Notes under the pieces: model-generated
Database searches by the model: none
What the model was told of the DNA's origin: nothing
What the model saw: the letters and a program-made list of their open reading frames with translations, nothing else
Made by a program: the position numbers and the translations under genes
DNA from: Bifidobacterium panos
GTDB lineage: Bacteria > Actinomycetota > Actinomycetes > Actinomycetales > Bifidobacteriaceae
Assembly: GCF_012932445.1 (NCBI RefSeq)
Contig: NZ_JAAIIJ010000002.1
Location: 224,175-288,174 of the forward strand
Reading direction: 5' to 3'
Length of the DNA stretch: 64,000 bases
In this document: in pieces, positions 44,857-53,214 of the stretch
Position numbering within the stretch: the stretch's first letter is position 1
How the letters are laid out: every line of letters begins with the position of its first letter

Positions 44857-45705
44857 TCATCCCACCCTTTTGACCAAATCCACCAGTGCGGCGGCCACAG
44901 TGCGGGGATGCTCGACGGCGCTGAAGTGGCCGCAATCCGCAATCGACGTGAACACGGCATTCACTCCGATGCGCTCGGCGAGCGGTTTCATCACGCCTGG
45001 GTTGCTGGTCGGGTCAAGTTCACCGGACACCACGACCACCGGCACATCGAAGGTCTCGGGCACACCCGTCAAGTCCGGGCGGCCATATGTCATGCGCTGG
45101 CGCCATGCCGCCCCCTGCGGATGCTGCTCGCCAATCCACGCGCGCATGCGATCGATGAAAACTTGCGAGCGCTTGACCGTCGAGTCTTCCGGCGAGGGTT
45201 CGGCGAAACGCATCACCGGTTGCGTCGAGTTCGCCTCCTCGCAGGCGTTGGCGGTTGCGAGCCGCCCTTCGCCGCCCACGCCGTCCGAAGCGGCCATGGT
45301 GTCGCACAACGCGATGCCCGCCACCGCTTCGGGGTGCAGACGATACAGGTCGGTGACCAAGTAGCCGCCCATCGACAGCCCCGCCCAGACCGCGCGCTTA
45401 TAACCAGCCTCGTTCATCAACGCAACATAGGCTTCGGCCATGCGGTCGAGCGCGTCGGGATAGGAGCCGTTGGCGGCGCGACGGCCGGACTGCTCATCGC
45501 TCGGCGTGGGCGAAAGGCCGGAGCCCGGCATGTCCGGCGCCCAGATGGGGAAAGTGGACAGGCCGGCTTCGTCGGCGAGCGCGGCGATATGGCCGGCGCA
45601 TTCCTCCCACATGCGCCCGTCCACCGGATAGGCGTTGACAAGAATCAGCGGCGTTCCGCTTCCTTCGCGCAACACGCGGTTGTGAATCTGCATCATCTGC
45701 ATCAT
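44857..45705 (-). CDS. Alpha/beta-fold hydrolase
   Basis: A 282-residue hydrolase. The nucleophile elbow is GLSMGG (residues about 112-117); the Asp is expected in VVSGELDPTSNP and the His in DCGHFSAVEHP. An insert at about 60-90 forms the cap. The N-terminus MMQMMQ is a repeated codon pair; AAGGA stands 6 bases before the ATG at 45705. Substrate unknown (esterase, lipase or C-C hydrolase all possible). Confidence 0.85.
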   Translation of the reverse strand: MMQMMQIHNRVLREGSGTPLILVNAYPVDGRMWEECAGHIAALADEAGLSTFPIWAPDMPGSGLSPTPSDEQSGRRAANGSYPDALDRMAEAYVALMNEAGYKRAVWAGLSMGGYLVTDLYRLHPEAVAGIALCDTMAASDGVGGEGRLATANACEEANSTQPVMRFAEPSPEDSTVKRSQVFIDRMRAWIGEQHPQGAAWRQRMTYGRPDLTGVPETFDVPVVVVSGELDPTSNPGVMKPLAERIGVNAVFTSIADCGHFSAVEHPRTVAAALVDLVKRVG

Positions 45706-45764
45706 CGTATTTCCTTCATGTCTCTATGTTTCTTAGTTCTTTAAGATTCTTTAGTTTCTCTGCG

Positions 45765-46388
45765 CTAGATCGACGCCCACTGCAGCGCGGCACGCACGAT
45801 GCGATCGTGTCCGCCGCTCATCTGCCCCAGAAACACGTCAAGCTGGTCGCTGTGCGGGTCGACCCACTCGACGTCAAGCGTTTCGTCGCGCGGGTGGCAA
45901 TCGCCGGCGATCGGCACCACATAGCACAGGGAGATGGCGTGTTGGCGCGGGTCGTAATATTCGCTCAATCCCGGGGTGGGGAAGAACTCGGCCACGGTGA
46001 AGGGCTGCAGGTTGACCGGCAGCACGGGCAGGGCGATATCGCCCAGATCCTTGGCGATATTGCGGGCGATGGCCTCGCGCAACGTCTCATGGAACAGCAC
46101 GCGCCCGGAAATCAGCGCGCGTTCCACGGAGCCGTCGTCGGCAATGCACAGCAACGAGCCGACTTGCGTGATGCGCCCGAACTCGTCGGTGCGCACGGGC
46201 ACGATTTGCACATAGGTGATCGGCATTCGGCGGCGCATTGCGTCGATTTCATCCGGACCGAGCCAGCCGGGAGGATTGCCGCCGGAAGAGCCGGAACCGC
46301 GAATGAAATCCTCCGGGGTCACATGGTCGAATTGCCCACGCGCCCGGGAGGAATCGAAATCATCGTCTTCCGGCACTTCGTCATTCAT
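45765..46388 (-). CDS. NUDIX-superfamily protein (DUF4916-like)
   Basis: A 207-residue protein. The central part resembles actinobacterial DUF4916 NUDIX relatives: PEDFIRGSG, GWLGPDEI, MPITYVQIVPVRTDEFGRITQVG, and ALISGRVLFHETLREAIARNIAKDLG, where the NUDIX helix is expected but the full GX5EX7REUXEEXGU box is not present. The C-terminal CYVVPI and EVEWVD-like (LDVEWVD) strands fit the fold. The start at 46388 has GGAGG 11 bases upstream; an earlier ATG at 46406 overlaps that site. Function unknown. Confidence 0.7.
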   Translation of the reverse strand: MNDEVPEDDDFDSSRARGQFDHVTPEDFIRGSGSSGGNPPGWLGPDEIDAMRRRMPITYVQIVPVRTDEFGRITQVGSLLCIADDGSVERALISGRVLFHETLREAIARNIAKDLGDIALPVLPVNLQPFTVAEFFPTPGLSEYYDPRQHAISLCYVVPIAGDCHPRDETLDVEWVDPHSDQLDVFLGQMSGGHDRIVRAALQWASI

Positions 46389-46533
46389 TACTGGCATATC
46401 CTCCATTATGCTCGCGGCTGTGTCGTTTATGTGTTCGCCAGGCGCGCAAATGTTGGGCGGTGATGCCACACTTGGGGGCAATATCGCTTATATGCACGCA
46501 ACTTCCATGCGGCACTGCAAGAAAAGAGTGATT

Positions 46534-46890
46534 ATGGCCACTACAGCAATCAACGCAGCCGAGTTCGAGAAAACCGTCACCGACAACGAGTTGGTGTTCG
46601 TCGATTTCTGGGCCACTTGGTGCGGCCCATGCCGCGCATTCGGCCCCATCTATGAGGCGGCCAGCGAGAAGGCCGAGAATGCGGGGGTGGTGTTCGCCAA
46701 GGTCGATATCGACGCCAATCAGGAACTTGCGGGTGCCGCGGGCATCCAAGCGGTGCCCACGCTCATGGTTTTCAAGCAGGGGCAGGCCATCTTCAAGCAG
46801 GCGGGGGCGTTGCAGGCCGGTGATCTCGACGAGCTGATCGCCCAGGCCAAAACGGTTGATTTGAGCAGCGCTGAAGGCAATAACGAGTAG
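46534..46890 (+). CDS. trx: Thioredoxin
   Basis: A 118-residue cytoplasmic thioredoxin with the active site WATWCGPCRAF (residues about 29-39) and the cis-Pro in AVPTLMVF. It reduces protein disulfides. The start at 46534 gives MATTAINAAEF after a purine-rich AAGAAAAGAG; upstream frames are much longer but lack similarity. It is divergent from the NUDIX-like gene. Confidence 0.93.
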   Translation: MATTAINAAEFEKTVTDNELVFVDFWATWCGPCRAFGPIYEAASEKAENAGVVFAKVDIDANQELAGAAGIQAVPTLMVFKQGQAIFKQAGALQAGDLDELIAQAKTVDLSSAEGNNE

Positions 46891-46942
46891 CCGCCGAGCC
46901 GAAGCACCCCGACTGGGAGGTGCGCGCCACACCCATTGCATT

Positions 46943-46970
46943 TTGTGTGACGCAATGGTGAAGGTATGAT
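46943..46970 (+). promoter_or_regulatory. Promoter-like boxes for the G5/lysozyme-like gene
   Basis: TTGTGT (46943-46948) and TATGAT (46965-46970) are spaced by 16 bp and lie about 45 bp before the start codon at 47016. No long leader is left for a riboswitch. Confidence 0.45.
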
Positions 46971-47015
46971 GGCGGTTAGTGCGTGTCACATGGGTGCGCG
47001 CCGGTAAGGAGAATG

Positions 47016-48014
47016 ATGGCGAGACACCGCAAGAACACGATTACTCTTGCTTCCCTGAGCAGACGTCAGTGGGTTCGCATCGTCGCAGTGCTTACGTCGG
47101 TGTCCATGATCGCCGGGGTCGGCATCATGTCGCGCAATTTCTATCAAGCCTCCTCCGCAACCGATTTGCTGACGGAATTTTCCGCCACCGACAGCCAGCC
47201 GTTGCAGGTTTCCCGTGATGGCACACGTGGTGCCGTAGAAGGCACTTCGTACGTCACCGTTAAAATCAACGGCACGTCACGCACCGTGCTGGGCACCGAT
47301 TTCACCGATGTCAAGTCCGTGCTTGAGGCCGGCGACATCGTGCTCGAGCCGGAGGATGCCGTCACCCCGTCCCTGACCACCGAGGTCACCGAGGCCACCG
47401 TCATCACCATCGAGCGTGCGGGGGCCGAGCTGGAAACCAAGGACGAGGAAATCCCATTCAACACAGTTAAGAAAGAGACGGACGCACTTGCCAAAGGCAC
47501 CGAGAAGGTGCAGCAGGAAGGCAAGAACGGCGTGACGGAAAGCACCAACCTCGTCACCCGCGCGGGGGGCAAGGTCGTCTCCTCCAGTACCATCGCCTCG
47601 TATGTCAAAGAGGCTCCGACCGACAAGATCATACTCGTCGGCACCGGTTCCAGCTCATCGAGCTCCACGAGTTCCAGCAGCTCCAGCAGTAATCTCGGCA
47701 CCACGGTTCCCGCATCCGAGATGCAGCAGTGGGCGCATGACTACTTGATTTCCAACGGATATTCCGAAGCGGACTTCTCCGCCGCGGTCTACATCATCAA
47801 CCATGAATCCGGCTGGAACCCCAGCGCCACGAACGCCTCCTCCGGCGCATACGGTTTGCCGCAGGCCCTGCCCGGCTCCAAGATGGCTTCCGCCGGTTCG
47901 GACTGGGCCACCAACTACCAGACCCAGTTCAAGTGGTTCGTCGGCTACTGTAACCAGCGTTACGGCAGCATCAATGGCGCATATCAGTACTGGCTGGCGC
48001 ATCACAACTACTGA
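47016..48014 (+). CDS. Secreted G5-domain protein with lysozyme-like C-terminus (Rpf-like)
   Basis: A 332-residue exported protein. A signal/anchor (VRIVAVLTSVSMIAGVGIM) follows a basic start. Two DUF348/ubiquitin-like strands (VTVKINGTSRTVLG) and a G5 domain (about 125-200) come next, then a Ser-rich linker (SSSSSSTSSSSSSS) and a C-terminal lysozyme-like domain with AAVYIINHESGWNPSATNASSGAYGLPQALPGSKM. The Glu in NHESGW is the likely catalytic acid. This is the layout of actinobacterial resuscitation-promoting and peptidoglycan-cleaving proteins. AAGGAG is only 4 bases before the ATG at 47016. Confidence 0.9.
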   Translation: MARHRKNTITLASLSRRQWVRIVAVLTSVSMIAGVGIMSRNFYQASSATDLLTEFSATDSQPLQVSRDGTRGAVEGTSYVTVKINGTSRTVLGTDFTDVKSVLEAGDIVLEPEDAVTPSLTTEVTEATVITIERAGAELETKDEEIPFNTVKKETDALAKGTEKVQQEGKNGVTESTNLVTRAGGKVVSSSTIASYVKEAPTDKIILVGTGSSSSSSTSSSSSSSNLGTTVPASEMQQWAHDYLISNGYSEADFSAAVYIINHESGWNPSATNASSGAYGLPQALPGSKMASAGSDWATNYQTQFKWFVGYCNQRYGSINGAYQYWLAHHNY

Positions 48015-48032
48015 TTGTTTATTTCTTTATTG

Positions 48033-48064
48033 AACGCTCCGCTTCACCGGCGGGGCGTTTTCAT
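48033..48064 (+). terminator. Rho-independent terminator of the G5/lysozyme-like gene
   Basis: A 10-bp stem (48033-48042 with 48050-48059, one T-G pair) and a 7-base loop are followed by TTTTC, about 20 bp after the stop codon. Confidence 0.82.
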
Positions 48065-48208
48065 ATCTTCTTATACGGCTTCTTTTATACGGACTGACGT
48101 AAGGCACGCGATACGCGTCATGGCAGGCCCCAGCGGCTCGTACCGGGGCGAGCGTAGGGTATATGGGTCGCCTGAAGCAATACGGATCGGCAACAAGGAG
48201 CGAAGAAT

Positions 48209-49753
48209 ATGGCGGATATGTCGCGGGCACTGACTCGGGAACAGTCATACGCCAACGGCAAGCTCAGCCGCCCCGCGTTCATTTCCATTGCGATTCTGAC
48301 TTTCATCACCTTCGTCGGCAACTTCACCCAGCTGCAACTGAGTTCGGCTCTGCCCACCATCGTCGACGATTTCCATATCTCCGTCACCACCGGCCAATGG
48401 CTCACCTCCGTCTTCCAGCTCGTTATGGGCGTGATGGTGCCGCTGACGGCCTTCCTGACCCGCCGTTTTTCCACCCGGCAGATCGTCATCTGCTCGATGG
48501 CGGTGTTCACGCTCGGCTCCGCCTTGGCATGGCTCGGGCCGAACTTCGCGCTGGTGCTGACGGGGCGGCTGCTTGAGGCGATTGGCACCGGCGTGATGTG
48601 GCCGGTGCTGCAAATCACCGTGTTCTCCATTTATCCGCTGTCACGCCGGGGCGTCGCCATGGGCACGGTCGGCATGGCAATGAGCGTGGCACCGGCCATC
48701 GGCCCCACTATCGGCGGCTGGCAAACCGACGCGAACGGCTGGCGCTCCATCTTTTTCACACTCACCGTTATCGGCGCACTGTCGCTGCTGGTCGCCATAT
48801 TCTTCCTGCGTAATTTCAGCGAAGGCGAAGCCGCGCACGCGGATTTCTTCTCCGTGGCGCTTTCGATTCTGGGCTTCGGCGGTCTGATGTTCGGGCTGAC
48901 GAACATCGAGGCATATCCTTTCGCCCATCCAATGGTGTGGGCGCCCATGCTCATCGGCGCGATTGGCGTCGTCTGGTTCGTGTTGAGGCAAGTGATGCAA
49001 CCGGGCGCGGGGCTTCTTCGGCGCGTTATCGCGCGGGGGCGCAATGTGGGAGAGCCGCTGTTGAATTTGCATGTGCTCAAAAACCGCAGCTTTACGGTGG
49101 GCACGATTGTGGCGGCGATGTCGTTCTTCGCGTTCAGCTCGATTGTGGTGATCATTCCGCTTTATATTCAGCAAGACCGGGGGTATTCGGCCATGATGAG
49201 TGGTCTGGTCATGTTGCCGGGTGCCGTCGGCCAATGCATTGCGCAGTTCTTTGGAGGCCGGGCGCTTGACCGCTTCGGTGTGAGGCCTGTGGCTCTGACC
49301 GGCACGATGGTGCTGTTCATCGGCACGGTGGGCATGAGCATGATCGGGCCGAACACGTGGATTTGGTGGGTGTCCATCTGCCAGTTCACCCGTCAGATCG
49401 GCATGGGGTTCGTATTGATGCCCGTCACCACTTGGTCGCTCAATTGCCTGGATACCCACGAGGTATCCGCGGGGTCGGCGGTAACGAACACGGCTCGTCA
49501 AATCGCGGGAGCCATGGGCGCGCCGATATTGGTGACCACGATGGAAACACTCGCATCCGCACGCGCGGCCTCGCTTGGCGGCGGGCATGCGGCCCAAGTG
49601 GCGGGCAGCATTTTCGGCGTACGGTCGGCGTTGCAGATCAGCTCTGTTATCGTGGCGCTGATGGTGCTGCTGGTCTTCGTCGGCGTCAAAGGCGAAGGCG
49701 CCGGGTCCTCACGCAGCCTTGCCCGTCGCGCCATCGCCCACCTACACCACTGA
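48209..49753 (+). CDS. DHA2-family multidrug efflux transporter (EmrB/QacA-type)
   Basis: A 514-residue MFS protein with about 14 membrane segments. The first segment LTFITFVGNFTQLQLSSALPTIVDDF, motif TGQWLTSVFQLVMGVMVPLTAFL and motif C in MSVAPAIGPTIGGW are those of drug/proton antiporters. The spacing AAGGAG-N8-ATG is good. No regulator is next to it, so the drug or signal is unknown. Confidence 0.9.
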   Translation: MADMSRALTREQSYANGKLSRPAFISIAILTFITFVGNFTQLQLSSALPTIVDDFHISVTTGQWLTSVFQLVMGVMVPLTAFLTRRFSTRQIVICSMAVFTLGSALAWLGPNFALVLTGRLLEAIGTGVMWPVLQITVFSIYPLSRRGVAMGTVGMAMSVAPAIGPTIGGWQTDANGWRSIFFTLTVIGALSLLVAIFFLRNFSEGEAAHADFFSVALSILGFGGLMFGLTNIEAYPFAHPMVWAPMLIGAIGVVWFVLRQVMQPGAGLLRRVIARGRNVGEPLLNLHVLKNRSFTVGTIVAAMSFFAFSSIVVIIPLYIQQDRGYSAMMSGLVMLPGAVGQCIAQFFGGRALDRFGVRPVALTGTMVLFIGTVGMSMIGPNTWIWWVSICQFTRQIGMGFVLMPVTTWSLNCLDTHEVSAGSAVTNTARQIAGAMGAPILVTTMETLASARAASLGGGHAAQVAGSIFGVRSALQISSVIVALMVLLVFVGVKGEGAGSSRSLARRAIAHLHH

Positions 49754-49840
49754 GAGCCGCTCTCCCCTTGGCGAAACCCACGGTTTCCTATCCCGCTTGT
49801 TGATGCTCGCCACCGCACGTCAAATCTCCATACGGCGAAG

Positions 49841-49907
49841 TTATCCACAATGGCATTCATACAATAGAATGGCCATTTTCCAATGATTCAAGGGCTTCGA
49901 CCACATA
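49841..49907. other. Intergenic stretch with a DnaA-box match, an inverted repeat and a 17-bp shared word
   Basis: TTATCCACA (49841-49849) is a perfect DnaA-box match, but a single one. AATGGCATTC/GAATGGCCATT (49849-49876) is an imperfect inverted repeat. AGGGCTTCGACCACATA (49891-49907) is also found at 1768-1784, upstream of the HigBA-like pair. The rest of 49754-50004 shows nothing clear. Confidence 0.5.
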
Positions 49908-50020
49908 GGTGGTTTTCCCGCGGGAACAATGCCGATTTCAGATACACTCAATCAGCACAGCCGATATGCGACACGCAAATAGCAAACACAATTGCCAAAT
50001 GAATTTGACAAAAGGAGTTG

Positions 50021-50036
50021 CGATATGGGAATATCG
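50021..50036 (+). promoter_or_regulatory. Palindrome upstream of a small HTH-like gene
   Basis: CGATAT-GGGA-ATATCG is a perfect 6-bp-arm inverted repeat 31 bp before the gene's start. A TTGACA box lies just ahead at 50005-50010. It could be a promoter with an operator over the -10 area. Confidence 0.45.
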
Positions 50037-50067
50037 TCACAAGACGGAGAATAGCGCAGGAGTGGAC

Positions 50068-50367
50068 ATGAGCACAGCATCACGCAAGCAACTCGATACG
50101 CAATATTACGAAGCCTTGGGAGAACAAATCGCCGACGACCTTGAGCACGAAGGCCTCGACGCACTGCCCCCACTCAAGAGCGACCCCAATCCGGCGGCAC
50201 GCCTGAGGGCACTTGCCTATCGCAAAAAGATGCTCAACCAGCTCACCGACGACGAAATCGCCAAAACGGTGAATGGGTTGCGCGAACAAGGCATGTCATG
50301 GAACAGAATCGGCCATCTGCTTGACCTCACCGGGGAAGCGGCGCGCAAACGCTATCAGCAGTCCTGA
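50068..50367 (+). CDS. Small helix-turn-helix-like protein of unknown function
   Basis: A 99-residue soluble, helical protein. AGGAG lies 5 bases before the ATG at 50068. The end, LREQGMSWNRIGHLLDLTGEAARKRYQ, resembles a helix-turn-helix of the kind seen in sigma-region-4-like and TA-linked proteins. No partner gene follows: the next gene, aroG, is convergent only 12 bp away. It could be an orphan regulator. The name is left open. Confidence 0.65.
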   Translation: MSTASRKQLDTQYYEALGEQIADDLEHEGLDALPPLKSDPNPAARLRALAYRKKMLNQLTDDEIAKTVNGLREQGMSWNRIGHLLDLTGEAARKRYQQS

Positions 50368-50379
50368 CGGCACCGCGCT

Positions 50380-51510
50380 TTAGCGGCGCGCGCGGCGGGC
50401 GGCGACGGAGGCGGCCAAAGTGTGCAGAAGTTGTTCGGTGCGTTCCCATGGCACGCAGGAATCGGTGACGGACTGGCCGTAGGTCAGCTGGTCGAGCGGT
50501 GCCGGCTTCTGGTTGCCGGCCACCAAGAAGCTCTCCATCATCACGCCAAGAATGCCCTGCTCCCCCGCAGCCAAGCGTTCGGCGATCTCCTCAACGACCT
50601 CGGCCTCGCGCACCTCGTCCTTGCCGCAGTTGCCGTGCGCGGCATCAATGACAAGGCCGTTCGACGCGGTGCCGGGCGCATGCGAAGCCCGCAACGCGGC
50701 CAGCGCCTCGCTCACCGACTTGGCGTCGTAATTCGGCCCATGCGACGATCCGCGCAACACCAAATGACAATCCGGATTGCCCTTCGTCTCGGCGGAAATC
50801 ACGCGGCCATCGAGATTGATGGACAGGAAATGATGCTCGAACGCGGCCGCATAGCATGAATCGGCCGCCGCCTTGATCGACCCGTCGGTGGAGTTTTTGA
50901 AGCCCACCGGCATCGACAGGCCACTCGCCAGCTCGCGGTGCACCTGGCTTTCGGTGTTGCGCGCGCCGATTGCACCCCAGCTCACCGCGTCACAGATATA
51001 TTGCGGGGTGATCGGGTCAAGCCACTCGGTGGCGACGGGCAGTCCGAGCGAAAGCACGTCGGTGAGCACTTTACGGGCCATCCACATGCCTTTGCGAATA
51101 TTGAAGCGGCCGTCGAGATCGGGATCGTTGATCAAGCCCTTCCAGCCGATGGTGGTGCGCGGCTTCTCGAAATACACGCGCATGACAATCAGCAGACGAT
51201 CGGACAGTTCGCGCTGCACGGCGGCGAGCTTTTCGGCGTATTCGTGCGCGGCCTTCGGGTCGTGAATCGAGCAGGGGCCGACGATGACGAGCAGCCGGTC
51301 GTCGCGCCCGTGCAACACGTCGCGGATTTCCCGACGAGAGGAGAGCACCAGATCGCTCATCGCTTCACTCAGCGGCAGTTCCCTCAGGAACGCGCGGGGC
51401 GCAGGGATAGGGTCGAGCTGGCGGATATTGACGTCCACCGTCTCGGGGAACACGGCCTGCTCCCCCAAAAGACGCGCATCCTCGGAACTATCAGGGCCAC
51501 GCAGTTCCAT
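50380..51510 (-). CDS. aroG: 3-deoxy-7-phosphoheptulonate synthase (DAHP synthase, class I)
   Basis: A 376-residue enzyme that joins phosphoenolpyruvate and erythrose 4-phosphate, the first step of aromatic amino acid synthesis. VIVGPCSIHDPKAA, MRVYFEKPRTTIGWKG, IGARNTESQVHRE, LRGSSHGPNY and DAAHGNCGK are the family's substrate and metal sites. AAGGAG-N9-ATG fixes the start at 51510; the open frame further upstream is only the reverse of fucO. The N-terminal part is of the feedback-regulated Phe/Tyr-sensitive type. Confidence 0.95.
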   Translation of the reverse strand: MELRGPDSSEDARLLGEQAVFPETVDVNIRQLDPIPAPRAFLRELPLSEAMSDLVLSSRREIRDVLHGRDDRLLVIVGPCSIHDPKAAHEYAEKLAAVQRELSDRLLIVMRVYFEKPRTTIGWKGLINDPDLDGRFNIRKGMWMARKVLTDVLSLGLPVATEWLDPITPQYICDAVSWGAIGARNTESQVHRELASGLSMPVGFKNSTDGSIKAAADSCYAAAFEHHFLSINLDGRVISAETKGNPDCHLVLRGSSHGPNYDAKSVSEALAALRASHAPGTASNGLVIDAAHGNCGKDEVREAEVVEEIAERLAAGEQGILGVMMESFLVAGNQKPAPLDQLTYGQSVTDSCVPWERTEQLLHTLAASVAARRARR

Positions 51511-51675
51511 GCTCGACCTCTCCTTATAACTTCTCGTGCTGCTGTATGGCGCGAAGGGGCGCCGCGACCACCACAATAACCGATAACCCCCACAACACGC
51601 GTCATCCTCCCGCCTGGCGAAATACCCATCGATATAATGTTGTATGTTCCACTCACCATTCAAAGGAGAATAAGC

Positions 51676-52827
51676 ATGGTGTATCGCATGATTTTCAATC
51701 AGACCGCCTATTTCGGGCGCGGCGCGATCAAGGAGATTCCCGGTGTGGCCAAGTCGCACGGGTTTGCCAAGGCGTTTATCGTCACCGACCCGGTGTTGTT
51801 GGAGACGGGCACCGTGGCGAAGGTGACGGACGTGCTGGACGCGGCCGGTATGCCATATGAGGTGTTCAGCAACGTCAAGCCGAACCCGCCCGTCGAGTGC
51901 ATTCAGGACGGCGTGACCAAGTTCGCCGCCTCGGGCGCGGATTTCCTGATTGGCTTGGGCGGCGGCTCGCCGCAGGATACCTGCAAGGGCATCGGCATCG
52001 TGACGGCCAACCCGGAGTTCGCCGACGTGCTGTCCCTGGAGGGCGTGGCCGACACGAAGCATCCGTCCGTGCCGATTTTCGGCGTGCCCACAACCGCGGG
52101 CACCGCCTCGGAGACGACGATCAACTACGTGGTCACCGACACGGCCAACAAGCGCAAGTTCGTGGCCGTCGACCCGCACGACATCCCCATCGTCGCGTTC
52201 GTCGACCCGGATTTGACCGATTCCATGCCGCGCGGCCTGAAGGTCGCCACCGGCCTGGACGCGCTCACCCACGCCATCGAGGGGTATGTCACGCCGGGCG
52301 CGTGGAGCCTGTCGGACTGCCTGAGCATGCAGACCATCCGCATGATCGCGGCCAACCTGGCCAAAAGCGCCGACGGCGACGTGCCGGCCGGCGAGCAGAT
52401 GGCCTACGCCTCCTACATCACCGGCATGGCCTACTCGAACGTGGGCCTGGGCCTGGTTCACGGCATGGCACACCCGCTGGGCGGCCGGCTCGGCGTGGCG
52501 CACGGCGTGGCCAACGGCATCCTGCTCGCTCCGGTGATGGAATACAACAAGGACTACACCGGCGAGAAATACCGCGACATCGCCGCCGCGTTTAATGTGG
52601 CCGACGCCTACACCGGCGATTTGGAAACGGTGCGGGAGGAAGCCGTGCAGGCCGTGCACAAGCTCACCGTGGACCTGAAGAACCCCACCACCATCAGCGA
52701 AGTCGGCGCCACCCAAGCCGACCTGCCCCTGCTGGCCCACGACGCCTACAACGACGTGTGCACGCCGGGCAACCCGCGCAAAGCCACCGAAGAAGACATT
52801 CTGAAAATCTACACCAGCCTGATGTGA
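51676..52827 (+). CDS. fucO: Lactaldehyde reductase (iron-dependent alcohol dehydrogenase)
   Basis: A 383-residue group III alcohol dehydrogenase that reduces lactaldehyde to 1,2-propanediol in fucose and rhamnose fermentation. GGGSPQDTCKGIG binds the nucleotide; the iron ligands are in GLDALTHAIEGY (Asp, His), GMAHPLGG and GVAHGVANG (His). AAGGAG is 7 bases before the ATG at 51676. It is a single gene, divergent from aroG, with a strong terminator. In bifidobacteria such an enzyme would serve growth on fucosylated host glycans. Confidence 0.92.
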   Translation: MVYRMIFNQTAYFGRGAIKEIPGVAKSHGFAKAFIVTDPVLLETGTVAKVTDVLDAAGMPYEVFSNVKPNPPVECIQDGVTKFAASGADFLIGLGGGSPQDTCKGIGIVTANPEFADVLSLEGVADTKHPSVPIFGVPTTAGTASETTINYVVTDTANKRKFVAVDPHDIPIVAFVDPDLTDSMPRGLKVATGLDALTHAIEGYVTPGAWSLSDCLSMQTIRMIAANLAKSADGDVPAGEQMAYASYITGMAYSNVGLGLVHGMAHPLGGRLGVAHGVANGILLAPVMEYNKDYTGEKYRDIAAAFNVADAYTGDLETVREEAVQAVHKLTVDLKNPTTISEVGATQADLPLLAHDAYNDVCTPGNPRKATEEDILKIYTSLM

Positions 52828-52848
52828 TCTGGCGCTGGATGTGAATGA

Positions 52849-52881
52849 GGCTTCGCAACCTGCTGGGTTGCGAAGCCTTTT
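52849..52881 (+). terminator. Strong terminator of fucO
   Basis: Perfect 12-bp arms GGCTTCGCAACC (52849-52860) and GGTTGCGAAGCC (52866-52877), a 5-base loop and TTTT directly after. Confidence 0.95.
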
Positions 52882-52893
52882 GCTATCCGTAAC

Positions 52894-53028
52894 TTGTCAT
52901 TTCGAGCGGGACTGCCCGTTCGTTGTCATTTCGAGCGAAGGCGTAGCCGCAGTCGAGAAATCTTATTGTCAACGACATAACTTGGACGAAAAGATTTCTC
53001 CACTCGCTTCGCTCGGTCGAAATGACAA
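52894..53028. repeat. Palindromic intergenic element with TTGTCATTTCGAGCG arms
   Basis: Two arms of about 40 bp (52923-52964 and 52991-53028) are imperfect inverted copies: both ends read TTGTCATTTCGA and AAATCTT towards the centre. A third half-copy, TTGTCATTTCGAGCG, lies at 52894-52908. No coding. Similar half sequence is found near 40660-40720. It looks like a REP/MITE-type dispersed element. Confidence 0.7.
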
Positions 53029-53163
53029 AGGATGGAAAGCTCGGCGCGTATTGGCCGACGCGAGCTTTCGCTCGCTACTTGGCCAAAGCTCTCCGAGCCC
53101 TGCAATTACGGACTGCCCTACGGGCAGACCCAATCCGACCCTCGTTCGGCTATCGCCTCACTC

Positions 53164-53214
53164 GGGCGCACTCGCGAGACAGCCCACTGGGCTGTCTCCT
53201 ATGCGAGTGCGCCC
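53164..53214. terminator. Nested hairpin over the pepC stop codon
   Basis: Outer arms GGGCGCACTCGC/GCGAGTGCGCCC (12 bp, 53164-53175 and 53203-53214) and inner arms AGACAGCCCA/TGGGCTGTCT (10 bp, loop of one base). The outer arm covers the last pepC codons. It lacks a T-run, so termination is possible but not sure; the stretch 53029-53163 before it shows nothing else. Confidence 0.55.

Noticed and set aside
49841..49849. Replication origin suggested by a DnaA box
   Set aside because: Only one box, no cluster, no dnaA or dnaN near by.
51511..52740. N-terminal extension of the aroG frame
   Set aside because: The stretch is the reverse of fucO; AAGGAG and the family N-terminus fix the aroG start at 51510.
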